A DNA stretch of 38,398 bases from Paraburkholderia mimosarum LMG 23256 = NBRC 106338 (GTDB lineage: Bacteria > Pseudomonadota > Gammaproteobacteria > Burkholderiales > Burkholderiaceae): assembly GCF_000739815.1 (NCBI RefSeq), contig NZ_BBJJ01000062.1, forward strand, positions 1 to 38,398. The letters are read 5' to 3'. Shown here piece by piece: positions 7,608 to 16,116 of this stretch. The position numbers and the translations under genes were made by a program. Numbering within the stretch: the stretch's first letter is position 1; each line of letters starts with the position of its first letter. The notes under the pieces were generated by a model, which was given only the letters and a program-made list of their open reading frames with translations, searched no databases and was not told where the DNA came from.

Positions 7608-9074
7608 ATGCAAACCCAACTCTTCATTGACGGGCGTTTCGTTGACGCCGTTGACCGCGGCACCATCGACGTGCTCAACCCGCACGACGGCTCGCTCATC
7701 ACGAAAATCGCCGCAGCGACCGCCGCAGATGTCGACCTCGCTGTCGAAGCCGCCACCCGCGCGTTTCCGAAATGGTCGGCGATGCCTGCAGCAGAACGCG
7801 GCCGCCTTCTGCTGCGCCTCGCCGATGCCATCGAAGCGAACGCCGAGGAGCTGGCACAGCTGGAATCCCTCGATACGGGCCATCCGATTCGCGATTCGCG
7901 CTCGCTCGACGTGCCGCGCACCGCCGCGTGCTTCCGCTACTTCGGTGGCATGGCGGACAAGCTGCAGGGCTCCGTGATTCCCGTAGAAACGGGGTTCCTG
8001 AACTACGTGCAGCGCGCGCCTATCGGCGTCGTGGGCCAGATTGTTCCCTGGAACTTCCCGCTGATGTTCACGAGCTGGAAGATGGGGCCGGCGCTCGCAG
8101 CGGGCAACACGGTGGTGCTGAAGCCGTCGGAAATCACACCGCTCTCGACGCTGCGCATCGTCGAACTCATGGCGGAAGTCGGCTTCCCCGCAGGTGTGGT
8201 GAATATCGTCCCGGGCTACGGCCATACCGCCGGTCAGCGGCTTGCTGAACATCCCGGCGTTGGGAAAATCGCATTCACGGGTTCGACGGCGACTGGCCGC
8301 CGCATTGTCGAAGCGTCGCAGGGCAACCTGAAGCGCGTGCAACTGGAACTCGGCGGCAAGGGCGCGAATATCGTGTTCGATGACGCCGACCTCGACGCTG
8401 CGATCAACGGCGCGGCGTGGGCCATCTTCCACAATCAGGGGCAGGCATGTATCGCAGGTTCGCGCCTTGTCCTGCACGAACGCATCGCGGACGAGTTCCT
8501 CGAGCGTTTCGTTTCGCTCGCGTCATCCATCCGCGTCGGCCACCCGCTCGACCCGAATACCGAAATGGGTCCGCTGACCTCGAAGCAGCATCTGGACCGC
8601 GTGCTTACGTTCGTCGATGTGGCGCGCGAGGAGGGCGGACGCGTCCTCACCGGCGGTAGCGCACCGCAGGATAGCTCGCTGGCCAATGGCTATTACGTGC
8701 GCCCGACGGTCATCGAGACGAAGCGCGCGTCGGACCGTATCGCACAGGAAGAGGTTTTCGGACCGTTTGTCACGGTGCTGCGCTTCGGCAGCGATGAACA
8801 AGCGCTGGCCATCGCGAACGCGACCGAATATGGTCTCGGCAGCGGCCTGTGGACCCGTGACCTTTCGCGCGCGCACAAGACCGCCGCGCAAATCAACGCC
8901 GGTATGTGCTGGATTAACTGCTACAAGCGCGTGAATCCCGGCAGCCCGTTCGGCGGTGTCGGGAAGTCGGGGTACGGCCGCGAAATGGGCTTCGAAGCAA
9001 TGCACGACTACACCGAAGCGCGTTCGGTGTGGGTCAACGTCGACGGTAACGTTCCGCCGCACTTCAAACGCTGA
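7608..9074 (+). CDS. pnpE: 4-hydroxymuconic semialdehyde dehydrogenase (ALDH family)
   Basis: A 488-residue NAD(P)-dependent aldehyde dehydrogenase of normal family length. Catalytic and cofactor residues are in place: Asn149 in VPWNFPL, the Rossmann GSTATGRR segment, Glu247 in LELGGKGANIVF, and nucleophile Cys281 in NQGQACIAGSR, with the expected 34-residue Glu-Cys spacing. In this context it should oxidise 4-hydroxymuconic semialdehyde to maleylacetate. It starts 14 bases after the large dioxygenase subunit gene and ends seven bases before the maleylacetate reductase gene, so it is part of a tight operon. ALDH specificity cannot be deduced from motifs alone; the call depends on the flanking genes. 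Confidence 0.9.
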   Translation: MQTQLFIDGRFVDAVDRGTIDVLNPHDGSLITKIAAATAADVDLAVEAATRAFPKWSAMPAAERGRLLLRLADAIEANAEELAQLESLDTGHPIRDSRSLDVPRTAACFRYFGGMADKLQGSVIPVETGFLNYVQRAPIGVVGQIVPWNFPLMFTSWKMGPALAAGNTVVLKPSEITPLSTLRIVELMAEVGFPAGVVNIVPGYGHTAGQRLAEHPGVGKIAFTGSTATGRRIVEASQGNLKRVQLELGGKGANIVFDDADLDAAINGAAWAIFHNQGQACIAGSRLVLHERIADEFLERFVSLASSIRVGHPLDPNTEMGPLTSKQHLDRVLTFVDVAREEGGRVLTGGSAPQDSSLANGYYVRPTVIETKRASDRIAQEEVFGPFVTVLRFGSDEQALAIANATEYGLGSGLWTRDLSRAHKTAAQINAGMCWINCYKRVNPGSPFGGVGKSGYGREMGFEAMHDYTEARSVWVNVDGNVPPHFKR

Positions 9075-9081
9075 GGTTGCC

Positions 9082-10149
9082 ATGGAGCGCTTTGTTTATC
9101 AGGGAACCCCTTCGCGCGTAGTTTTCGAATGGGGGGCGATCGCAAAGCTGCCGGACGAGTTGACGAAACTCGGTGCCCGGCGGGCACTGATCCTGTCGAC
9201 GCCCGAGCAGCGTCATCTCGCGGACCAGGCAAAGGATGTACTCGGCGAGCGCGCCGCCGGCGTCTGCGCCGAGGCTGTCATGCACGTCCCGGTGGAGGTC
9301 GCCCGAGCGGCGCGCGAGACGGCGCGCGAGCTTGACGCGGACTGCTGCATCGCCATTGGCGGCGGGTCCACCATCGGTCTGGGCAAGGCGATTGCACTCG
9401 AGTCGTCCCTGCCCATTCTCGCGGTGCCAACGACCTACGCCGGTTCCGAAATGACGCCGATTTTTGGCCTCACGGAAGGCCGTCTGAAGCGCACGGGCCG
9501 CGATGCGCGAGTGTTGCCGCGCACCGTCATCTATGACCCGTCGCTGACGCTTTCGCTCCCGGCGGGTATCTCCGCAGCGTCTGGCGTCAACGCTCTGGCG
9601 CACGCCGTCGAAGCGCTCTATGCCGAGGACGCGAATCCCGTCATCAGCCTGATGGCAGAGGAGTCCATCCGCGCGCTCGGCGAAGCGTTGCCGGTCATTG
9701 TGAGTGCGCCGGACGACCGCGAAATGCGTAGCCGGGCGCTGTACGGTGCCTGGCTCGCAGGGACGTGTCTCGGCGCGGTCAGCATGGCGATACACCACAA
9801 GCTGTGCCATACCCTTGGCGGCACGTTCAATCTGCCGCACGCGCAGACGCATGCGGCGATGCTGCCCCATACTGCGCATTACAACCACGCTGCCGCGCCC
9901 GAGGCACTGTGCCGGGTCGCACGTGCACTGGGTGGCAGCGAAGCCGCCCAGGCCGGTCCGCTGCTGTTCGAACTGAACGGCAAGCTCGGGATCTCTGCGG
10001 CGCTCGCAGACATCGGCATGCCGCAGGACGGTCTCGACGAAGCAACCGATATTGCCTGCAAGAACCCCTATGCGAATCCGCGGCCGATCGAGCGCGCGGC
10101 GATTCGTGAGTTGCTGCAGGACGCGTGGGAAGGGCGCGTACCGCATTGA
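9082..10149 (+). CDS. pnpF: Maleylacetate reductase
   Basis: A 355-residue iron-containing alcohol dehydrogenase-like protein, the usual size of maleylacetate reductases, which reduce maleylacetate to 3-oxoadipate with NAD(P)H. Seen: the nucleotide-binding GGGSTIGLGKA motif near residue 93, PTTYAGSEMTPIFG near 117, and the His-rich MAIHHKLCHTLGG and LPHAQTHAAMLPH motifs at 236-263. The start ATG 9082 is seven bases after the ALDH stop; an upstream in-frame extension into the ALDH gene is rejected. Both pathway branches, semialdehyde dehydrogenase and hydroxyquinol dioxygenase, deliver maleylacetate, so this enzyme is the junction to central 3-oxoadipate metabolism. Confidence 0.93.
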   Translation: MERFVYQGTPSRVVFEWGAIAKLPDELTKLGARRALILSTPEQRHLADQAKDVLGERAAGVCAEAVMHVPVEVARAARETARELDADCCIAIGGGSTIGLGKAIALESSLPILAVPTTYAGSEMTPIFGLTEGRLKRTGRDARVLPRTVIYDPSLTLSLPAGISAASGVNALAHAVEALYAEDANPVISLMAEESIRALGEALPVIVSAPDDREMRSRALYGAWLAGTCLGAVSMAIHHKLCHTLGGTFNLPHAQTHAAMLPHTAHYNHAAAPEALCRVARALGGSEAAQAGPLLFELNGKLGISAALADIGMPQDGLDEATDIACKNPYANPRPIERAAIRELLQDAWEGRVPH

Positions 10150-10177
10150 GCAGCTGGAAACATGAAAGGAGACACAC

Positions 10178-11050
10178 GTGACTACAGAACATGACGATGG
10201 CGATGCGCGGCTGACCGAGCAGGTTGTCGCCAGCTTTGCCAGCACACCGGACGCGCGCCTGCGCACCTTGATGCAGAGCCTCGTGCGACATATTCATGCC
10301 TTTGTCCGGGAAACGGAGCCGACGGAGGCCGAATGGATGTCCGCAATCCGCTTTCTCACCGAGACGGGGAAGATGTGCGACGACGTCGTGCGTCAGGAAT
10401 TCATCCTGCTCTCGGACACGCTGGGCGTCTCCATGCTCGTCGATGCGATAAATCACCGGTTCGCGACCGGAGCAACGGATACGACCGTATTCGGCCCGTT
10501 CTACATCAAGGGCATGCCCGAGCGTGCCTATGGCGAGAACATGGCCTTCACCCCTGGCACGCCGGTTATCGTCCGTGGTCAGGTGCGCACCACCGATGGC
10601 ACTCCGATTGTGAACGCGGTGCTCGACGTCTGGCAGACGGCAGAGAACGGCATGTACTCCGGCCAGGACACGGGGCAGCCGCATGGCAACCTGCGTGGCC
10701 GCTACCGCACGGATGCCGAAGGTCGCTACGCAATCACAACGATTCTGCCCGTCAGCTATCCCATACCAACTGACGGTCCGGTCGGCAGGATGCTCAATGC
10801 AACCGGTCGGCATCCGTGGCGGCCTGCGCATCTGCATTTCATGATCGAGGCGCCTGGGCACCGAACGCTCGTGACCCATCTGTTCGACAAGGACGACAAG
10901 TACCTCGAATCGGATGCGGTTTTCGGCGTCAAGCCGTCGCTGTTGGTTGCCTACCGTGAGCGGCCGGCCGGCGATGAACTCGCCCGTCGTTTCAATCTGG
11001 ATGGCCCGTATCGCGAGGCGAACTACGACTTCGTGCTTGACCGGAGCTGA
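10178..11050 (+). CDS. pnpG: Hydroxyquinol 1,2-dioxygenase (intradiol)
   Basis: A 290-residue non-haem Fe(III) intradiol dioxygenase with an N-terminal helical dimerisation domain (about 1-100) and a C-terminal beta-sandwich. Ligands are visible as Tyr160 (GMYSGQD), Tyr194 (VSYPIP), His218 and His220 (RPAHLHF). Length and sequence around the ligands fit hydroxyquinol (benzene-1,2,4-triol) dioxygenases better than catechol enzymes; the CatA at 26 kb differs. It converts hydroxyquinol to maleylacetate. The start is GTG 10178 with AAAGGA upstream. Its presence with hydroquinone dioxygenase means the operon can handle both the hydroquinone and the hydroxyquinol branches. The YciI-like gene starts three bases after the stop. 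Confidence 0.9.
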   Translation: MTTEHDDGDARLTEQVVASFASTPDARLRTLMQSLVRHIHAFVRETEPTEAEWMSAIRFLTETGKMCDDVVRQEFILLSDTLGVSMLVDAINHRFATGATDTTVFGPFYIKGMPERAYGENMAFTPGTPVIVRGQVRTTDGTPIVNAVLDVWQTAENGMYSGQDTGQPHGNLRGRYRTDAEGRYAITTILPVSYPIPTDGPVGRMLNATGRHPWRPAHLHFMIEAPGHRTLVTHLFDKDDKYLESDAVFGVKPSLLVAYRERPAGDELARRFNLDGPYREANYDFVLDRS

Positions 11051-11053
11051 ACA

Positions 11054-11365
11054 ATGCGTCGCTATTTCGCAGTCTTCGCCACCGACAAGCCGGGCATGCG
11101 TGAGGTCCGCGAGCGCGTGCGTCCGAGCCATCGGACTTATTTGCGCAGCGCGTCCCAGCACGGCGTCTTCGTACGTCTGGGCGGGCCCACGCTGGCACCT
11201 TTATGCAATGCGATGAACGGCACGCTTCTCGTCGTAGAAGCGGACGACATCGACGCGGTGATGCGGTTCGTTGGAGAGGACCCGTACATGAAAGAAGGGC
11301 TGTTCTCGCGGGTCGAGGTCCGGCCGTGGGACTGGAGCCTCGGCAATCCTGAACAACGGGTTTGA
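11054..11365 (+). CDS. YciI-like protein, possible dehalogenase or lyase of the hydroquinone operon
   Basis: A 103-residue protein with the YciI fold signature: an N-terminal beta strand (YFAVFATDKPG) with Asp11, followed by RPSHRTYL with His26, and a middle strand ending in EADDIDAVMRFV. The Asp/His pair is the usual putative catalytic site of the superfamily. One characterised member, TftG of the 2,4,5-T degrader, removes chloride from 5-chlorohydroxyhydroquinone just before hydroxyquinol cleavage. The gene starts three bases after the hydroxyquinol dioxygenase stop and three bases before the ferredoxin, so its product very likely acts in this pathway. Whether it dehalogenates, tautomerises or detoxifies a quinone is unknown; a muconolactone-isomerase-like role is an alternative. 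Confidence 0.8.
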   Translation: MRRYFAVFATDKPGMREVRERVRPSHRTYLRSASQHGVFVRLGGPTLAPLCNAMNGTLLVVEADDIDAVMRFVGEDPYMKEGLFSRVEVRPWDWSLGNPEQRV

Positions 11366-11368
11366 GCG

Positions 11369-11722
11369 ATGAGCGTACGCCAGTTGTGTCGTCTCGCCGA
11401 AGTGCCGGACGGTGGTGCCCGCGTTCTCGACGAAGCATCAGCGGGGCGCCCCATCGTCGTTGTCCGGCGTGGCGACAACGTCTGGGCATACGTCAATCGT
11501 TGCCCTCATTTTTCCGTATCCCTGGACTTTGTGCCGGGAAGCGTTTCTTGCTATCGGTCACAGGTGCTGATGTGCGCACACCATAGCGCGCTGTTCCGGT
11601 TCGACGATGGAAAGTGCATCGACGGACCCTGTAAAGGGGCGTCCCTTGATGCGGTTCCAGTAGAAGTTGACCCGGAGGCGTGGGTCGTCTTCGCTCGCGC
11701 TGCCGAGAACGACTGGCACTAA
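11369..11722 (+). CDS. Small Rieske-type [2Fe-2S] ferredoxin
   Basis: A 117-residue single-domain Rieske protein. Cluster ligands are Cys45 and His47 (NRCPHF) and Cys69 and His72 (MCAHHSALF), the C-x-H and C-x2-H pair of Rieske clusters. There is no signal peptide, so it is cytoplasmic. It closes the hydroquinone operon, starting three bases after the YciI-like gene. No Rieske oxygenase large subunit or dedicated reductase is nearby in this operon; BenC is about 11 kb away and fused to its own plant-type ferredoxin. It may carry electrons to an unlinked oxygenase, or re-reduce oxidised iron in the hydroquinone dioxygenase, as XylT-type ferredoxins do for extradiol enzymes. The latter is a hypothesis. 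Confidence 0.85.
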   Translation: MSVRQLCRLAEVPDGGARVLDEASAGRPIVVVRRGDNVWAYVNRCPHFSVSLDFVPGSVSCYRSQVLMCAHHSALFRFDDGKCIDGPCKGASLDAVPVEVDPEAWVVFARAAENDWH

Positions 11723-11848
11723 AGTCACGACATTAGGACGTAGCCCCTACATCAGAAAGTTCGCTAATTTATGTTATGTAAAATCAAATAGGACCAATCG
11801 GGCACACCTCCTGCGCCCCCGTCCGCGTGGCGTCCAACGGGAGGCCCT

Positions 11849-12289
11849 ATGACCTCCGGACCATCATCCCCGCAACCCGCCGCGACCGGCCCGCGCTCCA
11901 CGCCCACGCGTGCACAGCGCATCGCCGCCTGGCTCGGTCTGTGCGTCGTACCGCTGATCTGGCTCCTCCACCTCGCGCTCGGCGTCACGCTCGTCTCCAG
12001 GGCGTGCGCCGACGCTGTCGCGCAAAGCGAGGCGCCAACGTGGCTCGACACCCAGTGGATCGTCATCCTGGCATCGCTTGGCGCGTTTCTCGTCGCGCTC
12101 GCCATTACCTTTGCGGCCGGCCATGCCTGGCGCAGGATCGTCTACATCGCAAACAGCAGGCGCGACGCCCATCGCTTCATTGCGTGGTGTGGCGCGACCA
12201 CTTCCGTGGCGTTCACGTTCGGGCTCGCCTTTTCGATCTGCGTACTGACTGCCGTGCCGCTCGAACGCCTTTGCGTGGCCTTCGAATGA
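11849..12289 (+). CDS. Small integral membrane protein of unknown function
   Basis: A 146-residue protein with three hydrophobic segments: about residues 25-50 (LGLCVVPLIWLLHLALGVTL), 70-92 (WIVILASLGAFLVALAI) and 112-137. The N-terminus is rich in Pro, Ser and Thr. Cysteines are present near the ends of the first and third hydrophobic segments. GGGAGG lies four bases before ATG 11849, a good ribosome binding site. It is 126 bases downstream of the ferredoxin and convergent with the porin at 12408. No family is recognised, and involvement in the aromatic pathway is doubtful because of the gap. Confidence 0.65.
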   Translation: MTSGPSSPQPAATGPRSTPTRAQRIAAWLGLCVVPLIWLLHLALGVTLVSRACADAVAQSEAPTWLDTQWIVILASLGAFLVALAITFAAGHAWRRIVYIANSRRDAHRFIAWCGATTSVAFTFGLAFSICVLTAVPLERLCVAFE

Positions 12290-12407
12290 AGCGCCGTCCT
12301 GGCAGCGAGCAAGCGAGGTCGAGCGCGATCGTTGGCGACATGTGGTCCGCATTGTCCATTGATTTCGCGGCGCATTTACAGGGGATCGAGTGGACAGGAG
12401 GCGCTCG

Positions 12408-13445
12408 TTAGAACCGGTCGATCATTCCGAACTGCACGCCGCGCACTGGCGCGCCCGGCCATGAAGGAGGCAGCCCGGCAACATTCACGCCGCGTAGCGT
12501 GAACGTTGCCTGCCCCTGGTTGCGCAACCATCCCGCGCTCGCATAGAGCAACACGCGCTTCGAGAGGTCGTACTCGCAGGCGGCGCTGAACTGGTCGGCG
12601 TCGTTGTCGGCGCCCGAGAGATCGTGCAGCCAGGTGTACCCGAGCGAAGCGCGAAATCGGGCCGTGATCTCGTAGCGCGCCGAGATCGAAACGCCATTGT
12701 TATGGTTGCGCGGTGTGCCGCCATCGCCATTGAAATACGCGAGATAGCCGGTGACCGGGCCGAAAACATACGAAACGCCGCCTAGATTCGCGCGCAGTGC
12801 GCCATTGCCGTTTTGCTGCTGATGCGCATACGCAATCCGAAACGGGCCGTGGCGCCATTCGAAGGTTTCGATGTTGCCGGCAAGGCCGTTGCTGCCCGTG
12901 CCGGGGTCGCGCAGCGAAGCCATCAGCGTGGTCGAAAAGCCGTAGATCTCGGGCGACAGCCAGGCAATCGCGTTCGATTCGTACGGTGTAATCTTCGAGA
13001 GATTGTTCAGCCCCGAGGCGATGGTTCCCGCGCCGAACGCGTCGAGTTGCCCCTTGAACGGAATGTAGATCGGCGAATATTGCCGCCCCACCCGCAGCGT
13101 GCCCCAGCGCGTGCCCAAGCCTATCCACGCCTGGCGGTTGAAGATCGTGCCGGGTACCGCCAAGGTGCCGTCGTTGGAGCCGAAGCCGTTCTCCAGTTCG
13201 AACAGGATCTTGATGCCGTCGCCGAGATCTTCCACGCCGCGCACGCCGAAGCGCGAGCCGCGATACGCGCCCGAGTCCATTCGAGCGACCCAGCCCGCGC
13301 CCGGGTTGGTGACTTCGATGCTCGTGTCAAGCGCCCCATACAACGTGACAGAGCTTTGCGCGTGCGCGCCTGTCGCGGGCAACGTGGACAAGGTTGCCAC
13401 GGACAGTGCAGTCCACACGCGCGACGCGCGCAATGTTCGATTCAT
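12408..13445 (-). CDS. Outer-membrane porin (Gram-negative trimeric porin family)
   Basis: A 345-residue porin. The signal peptide covers residues 1-29 with predicted cleavage at AHA|QSS; the mature part opens SSVTLYGALD, includes the conserved SRFGVRGVEDLGDGIKILFELENGF block and ends in the terminal Phe of beta-barrel proteins (GMIDRF). It should form a 16-stranded barrel for passive uptake of small solutes. I take ATG 13445 as start because the signal peptide begins there; the frame stays open far upstream inside the glucose dehydrogenase gene, which is an artefact of GC-rich coding. No good ribosome binding site is visible. The gene follows the PQQ glucose dehydrogenase on the same strand after about 160 bases and may be co-transcribed. 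Substrate unknown. Confidence 0.88.
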   Translation of the reverse strand: MNRTLRASRVWTALSVATLSTLPATGAHAQSSVTLYGALDTSIEVTNPGAGWVARMDSGAYRGSRFGVRGVEDLGDGIKILFELENGFGSNDGTLAVPGTIFNRQAWIGLGTRWGTLRVGRQYSPIYIPFKGQLDAFGAGTIASGLNNLSKITPYESNAIAWLSPEIYGFSTTLMASLRDPGTGSNGLAGNIETFEWRHGPFRIAYAHQQQNGNGALRANLGGVSYVFGPVTGYLAYFNGDGGTPRNHNNGVSISARYEITARFRASLGYTWLHDLSGADNDADQFSAACEYDLSKRVLLYASAGWLRNQGQATFTLRGVNVAGLPPSWPGAPVRGVQFGMIDRF

Positions 13446-13609
13446 GTAGGCAACAAAGGAGAGAGGCGAGCGACGCGCACCAGCGGCGCCATCTACATGG
13501 GAAGCGGCAGGCGCTGTGCGAGCGTCTGCCGCCTCGATGTGATGCCTGGCAGTCCGTGACAATGCGGGACTCGCGGCGGCCCGGCTGCGCCGGGCGGTTC
13601 GCGAGCGGC

Positions 13610-16063
13610 TCACTCCTTGGGGAGCGCGTAGGCAATCACGTAATCGCCGAGCTTCGTGCCGAACGAGCCGTGCCCGCCTGCCGCGATCACCACGAACTGG
13701 CGGCCGTTGACCGAGTACGTCATCGGCGTGGCCTGGCCGCCAGCGGGTAGCCGAGCCTGCCACAGCAGATTGCCGTCGTTCACGTCGAAGGCGCGCAGAT
13801 AGTTGTCCGCCGTCGCCGCGATGAAGATGACCCCGCCAGCCGTGACGATCGGACCGCCCAGCATCGGCATGCCCATCCTGAACGGCAGCGGCAACGGCGA
13901 GCTGTCGCGCACGGTGCCAATGCGCCGCCTCCATACGATCTCGTTGGTCTTGAGATCGATCGCCGCGATGGTGCCCCACGCGGGCTGTTTGCACGGCAGG
14001 CCTACCGGCGAGAGGAACGGATTGAGCGTCACGCCATAAGGCACGCCGTACTGCGGCTGAATGCCCGCCTCCGTTCCGCTGCCCTTCGCGCCCGGCTGCG
14101 GCTCCATTGGGTTGCCGGCACCGCGCGGAATCAGCCGCGAGACGAACGGCAGCGCGATTGGATTGGCCACGGCGACCTGGCGATCGGTATCGATGGCAAG
14201 GCCGCCCCACTCGAACATGCCGAGGTTGCCCGGAAATACGAGTGTGCCCTGCAGCGAAGGCGGTGTGAACGTGCCTTCATAGCGCAACTGGTGGAACATC
14301 ACGCGGCATATGAGCTGGTCGTACATCGTGGCGCCCCACATGTCGGCATCGGTGAGATCCTTCGAGGGGCGAAACGTGAGCTGCGAGAACGGCTGCGTGG
14401 CCGAAACATGGTCGCCGGGCGCGGCGCCCTGCGGCACCGGCTGTTCGGGGGCGGGCACGACCAGCGCGCCCGTGCGGCGGTCGAGCACGAACAGGTTGCC
14501 CGTTTTCGCGGGGGCGTAGATCACCGGCACGATCTTGCCGTCCTTGTCCGTGATGTCGGCGAGCGTGGGCTGCGAGGGCTGATCCATATCCCACAGATCG
14601 TGGTGCACCGTCTGGTAGAACCAGGCGAGCTTGCCCGTCGAGGCGTGCAGTGCGAGCAGGCCCGTTGCGTAACGCTCGATGTCGGGTGTGCGGTCGCCAC
14701 CCCAGATGTCGGGTGTCTTCACGCCCATCGGCAGATAGACGATGTCGAGCTTGGGATCGTACGCGGCCGGCGCCCACGAGTTCGGCGAATTCCACACGTA
14801 GTGCTCGCCCGGCCCCGGCATCTTGTTGGGTTCGGGCGCGCCCGGATCGAACGCCCACAGCTGCTCGCCGGTGCGCACATCGTAGCCGCGGATCACACCC
14901 GAGGGCTCGCGCGTCGAGAAGTTGTCTTCCACTGCGCCTGCCACGACGATCACCTTGTTGGTGACGATGGGCGGCGACGTGGGCTCGTACATGCCCGGCG
15001 TGGTGACCGGCATGGCGTGCTGCAGATCGAGGTCTCCGTTGTTGGCGAAGCCCGGGCAGCGCTCGCCCGTGAGCGCGTCGAGCGCGTAGAGGTGGCCGTC
15101 GTTCACCGGCAGCAGAATGCGGCGCGTGCAGGTGCCGTTGGCGACGGCGGGCGCGACCCGGGTTTCGCTCGCGGGCGCAACGGCAGCCGGATCGCTCGCG
15201 GCCGTGGCCTCCAGAGCCGCAGCGGCGGCGTTCACCGACGCCGCCGAAAGATCGATGAACGACACGCCGCGGCAGGTCACGTGCTGGAACGAAGGATCGG
15301 CCTTGAGCTTCGGGTCGAACTTCCACTTGAGCTCACCGGTTTGCGCGTCGAGCGCGAACAGGATCTGGTGCGGCGAGCAGAGGTAGAGCAGATCGCCGAT
15401 CTTGATCGGCGTGACTTCGTTGGTGATCTCGACCGGATCGTTGGGCCCTTTCGTGTCGCCCGTGCGGAAGGTCCAGGCCACCTGAAGGTTGTGTACGTTA
15501 TCGGGCGTGATCTGCTGCAGCGGCGAATAGCGCGTGCCCTGCTGGTCACGGCCATAGGCGGGCCACTCGGAAGGCTGGATGCCTTCGGGGTTCGGCGCCG
15601 GCGTGGCTCTCGCGGCCGCGAGCGTGCCGTTGATCTGCTGCGGGTCGTTGAAATGCGCATAGGCAAGCACGCCGCCCCACACGAGCAGCCCCACCACGAG
15701 CGAGACCACGCCCAACTGACGCGGGCGCTCGAGGTGCCAGCTCATGAGCACGAGCAGCCAGATGCCGAACACCACCAGCACGCCCGAGCGCGGCGCGAGC
15801 GCCCAGAAGTCCGGCCCGGACTCCCAAAGCCCCCATATCGCCGTGCCGATCAGCACGATCGCATAGAGCACGAACGCCGCGGAGTTCGCGCGCCATAGCA
15901 GCCAGGCGAAGATCAGCAGCAGCACCCCCGTCACGACGTAATACGGCGAACCACCGAGCGAAATCAGCCACGCGCCGCCCGCCAGCAGGTAGATCGCGGT
16001 GAGCAACGTGAACAGCACGGAGATGACGCCGATGACGCCCAACGGTTTCGATTGTCTGGCCAT
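13610..16063 (-). CDS. gcd: Membrane-bound PQQ-dependent glucose dehydrogenase
   Basis: An 817-residue quinoprotein. Residues about 8-135 carry five hydrophobic segments anchoring it in the inner membrane; the rest is a periplasmic eight-bladed propeller. It oxidises glucose, and often other aldoses, to gluconolactone and passes electrons to ubiquinone. Landmarks: WPAYGRDQQGTRYSPL at 167, Asp492 in HHDLWDMDQPSQP and Lys520 in YAPAKTGNLF, equivalent to E. coli Asp466 and Lys493, and the final GHGSFGTKLGDYVIAY. Between the conserved CRGVSFID and CTRRILLPVNDG motifs lies an Ala-rich linker (about 272-310), longer than in the E. coli enzyme as I recall it. GAGGAAGG precedes ATG 16063. No pqq biosynthesis genes are in the window. 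Quinate/shikimate dehydrogenase is a related alternative. Confidence 0.9.
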   Translation of the reverse strand: MARQSKPLGVIGVISVLFTLLTAIYLLAGGAWLISLGGSPYYVVTGVLLLIFAWLLWRANSAAFVLYAIVLIGTAIWGLWESGPDFWALAPRSGVLVVFGIWLLVLMSWHLERPRQLGVVSLVVGLLVWGGVLAYAHFNDPQQINGTLAAARATPAPNPEGIQPSEWPAYGRDQQGTRYSPLQQITPDNVHNLQVAWTFRTGDTKGPNDPVEITNEVTPIKIGDLLYLCSPHQILFALDAQTGELKWKFDPKLKADPSFQHVTCRGVSFIDLSAASVNAAAAALEATAASDPAAVAPASETRVAPAVANGTCTRRILLPVNDGHLYALDALTGERCPGFANNGDLDLQHAMPVTTPGMYEPTSPPIVTNKVIVVAGAVEDNFSTREPSGVIRGYDVRTGEQLWAFDPGAPEPNKMPGPGEHYVWNSPNSWAPAAYDPKLDIVYLPMGVKTPDIWGGDRTPDIERYATGLLALHASTGKLAWFYQTVHHDLWDMDQPSQPTLADITDKDGKIVPVIYAPAKTGNLFVLDRRTGALVVPAPEQPVPQGAAPGDHVSATQPFSQLTFRPSKDLTDADMWGATMYDQLICRVMFHQLRYEGTFTPPSLQGTLVFPGNLGMFEWGGLAIDTDRQVAVANPIALPFVSRLIPRGAGNPMEPQPGAKGSGTEAGIQPQYGVPYGVTLNPFLSPVGLPCKQPAWGTIAAIDLKTNEIVWRRRIGTVRDSSPLPLPFRMGMPMLGGPIVTAGGVIFIAATADNYLRAFDVNDGNLLWQARLPAGGQATPMTYSVNGRQFVVIAAGGHGSFGTKLGDYVIAYALPKE

Positions 16064-16116
16064 GATCTCAACCTTCCTCGAAGAATGCCGTCTGCGATGG
16101 CGGATGAAGCGTGGAT

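Noticed and set aside
9064..10266. 400-codon minus-strand frame opposite the maleylacetate reductase gene
   Set aside because: Antisense to a gene with all family motifs; no recognisable domain.
13446..14210. N-terminal extension of the first porin into gcd
   Set aside because: The open frame is a shadow of gcd; the porin signal peptide begins at 13445.
14291..15898. 535-codon plus-strand frame opposite gcd
   Set aside because: Arg/His-rich antisense shadow of a clear quinoprotein gene.
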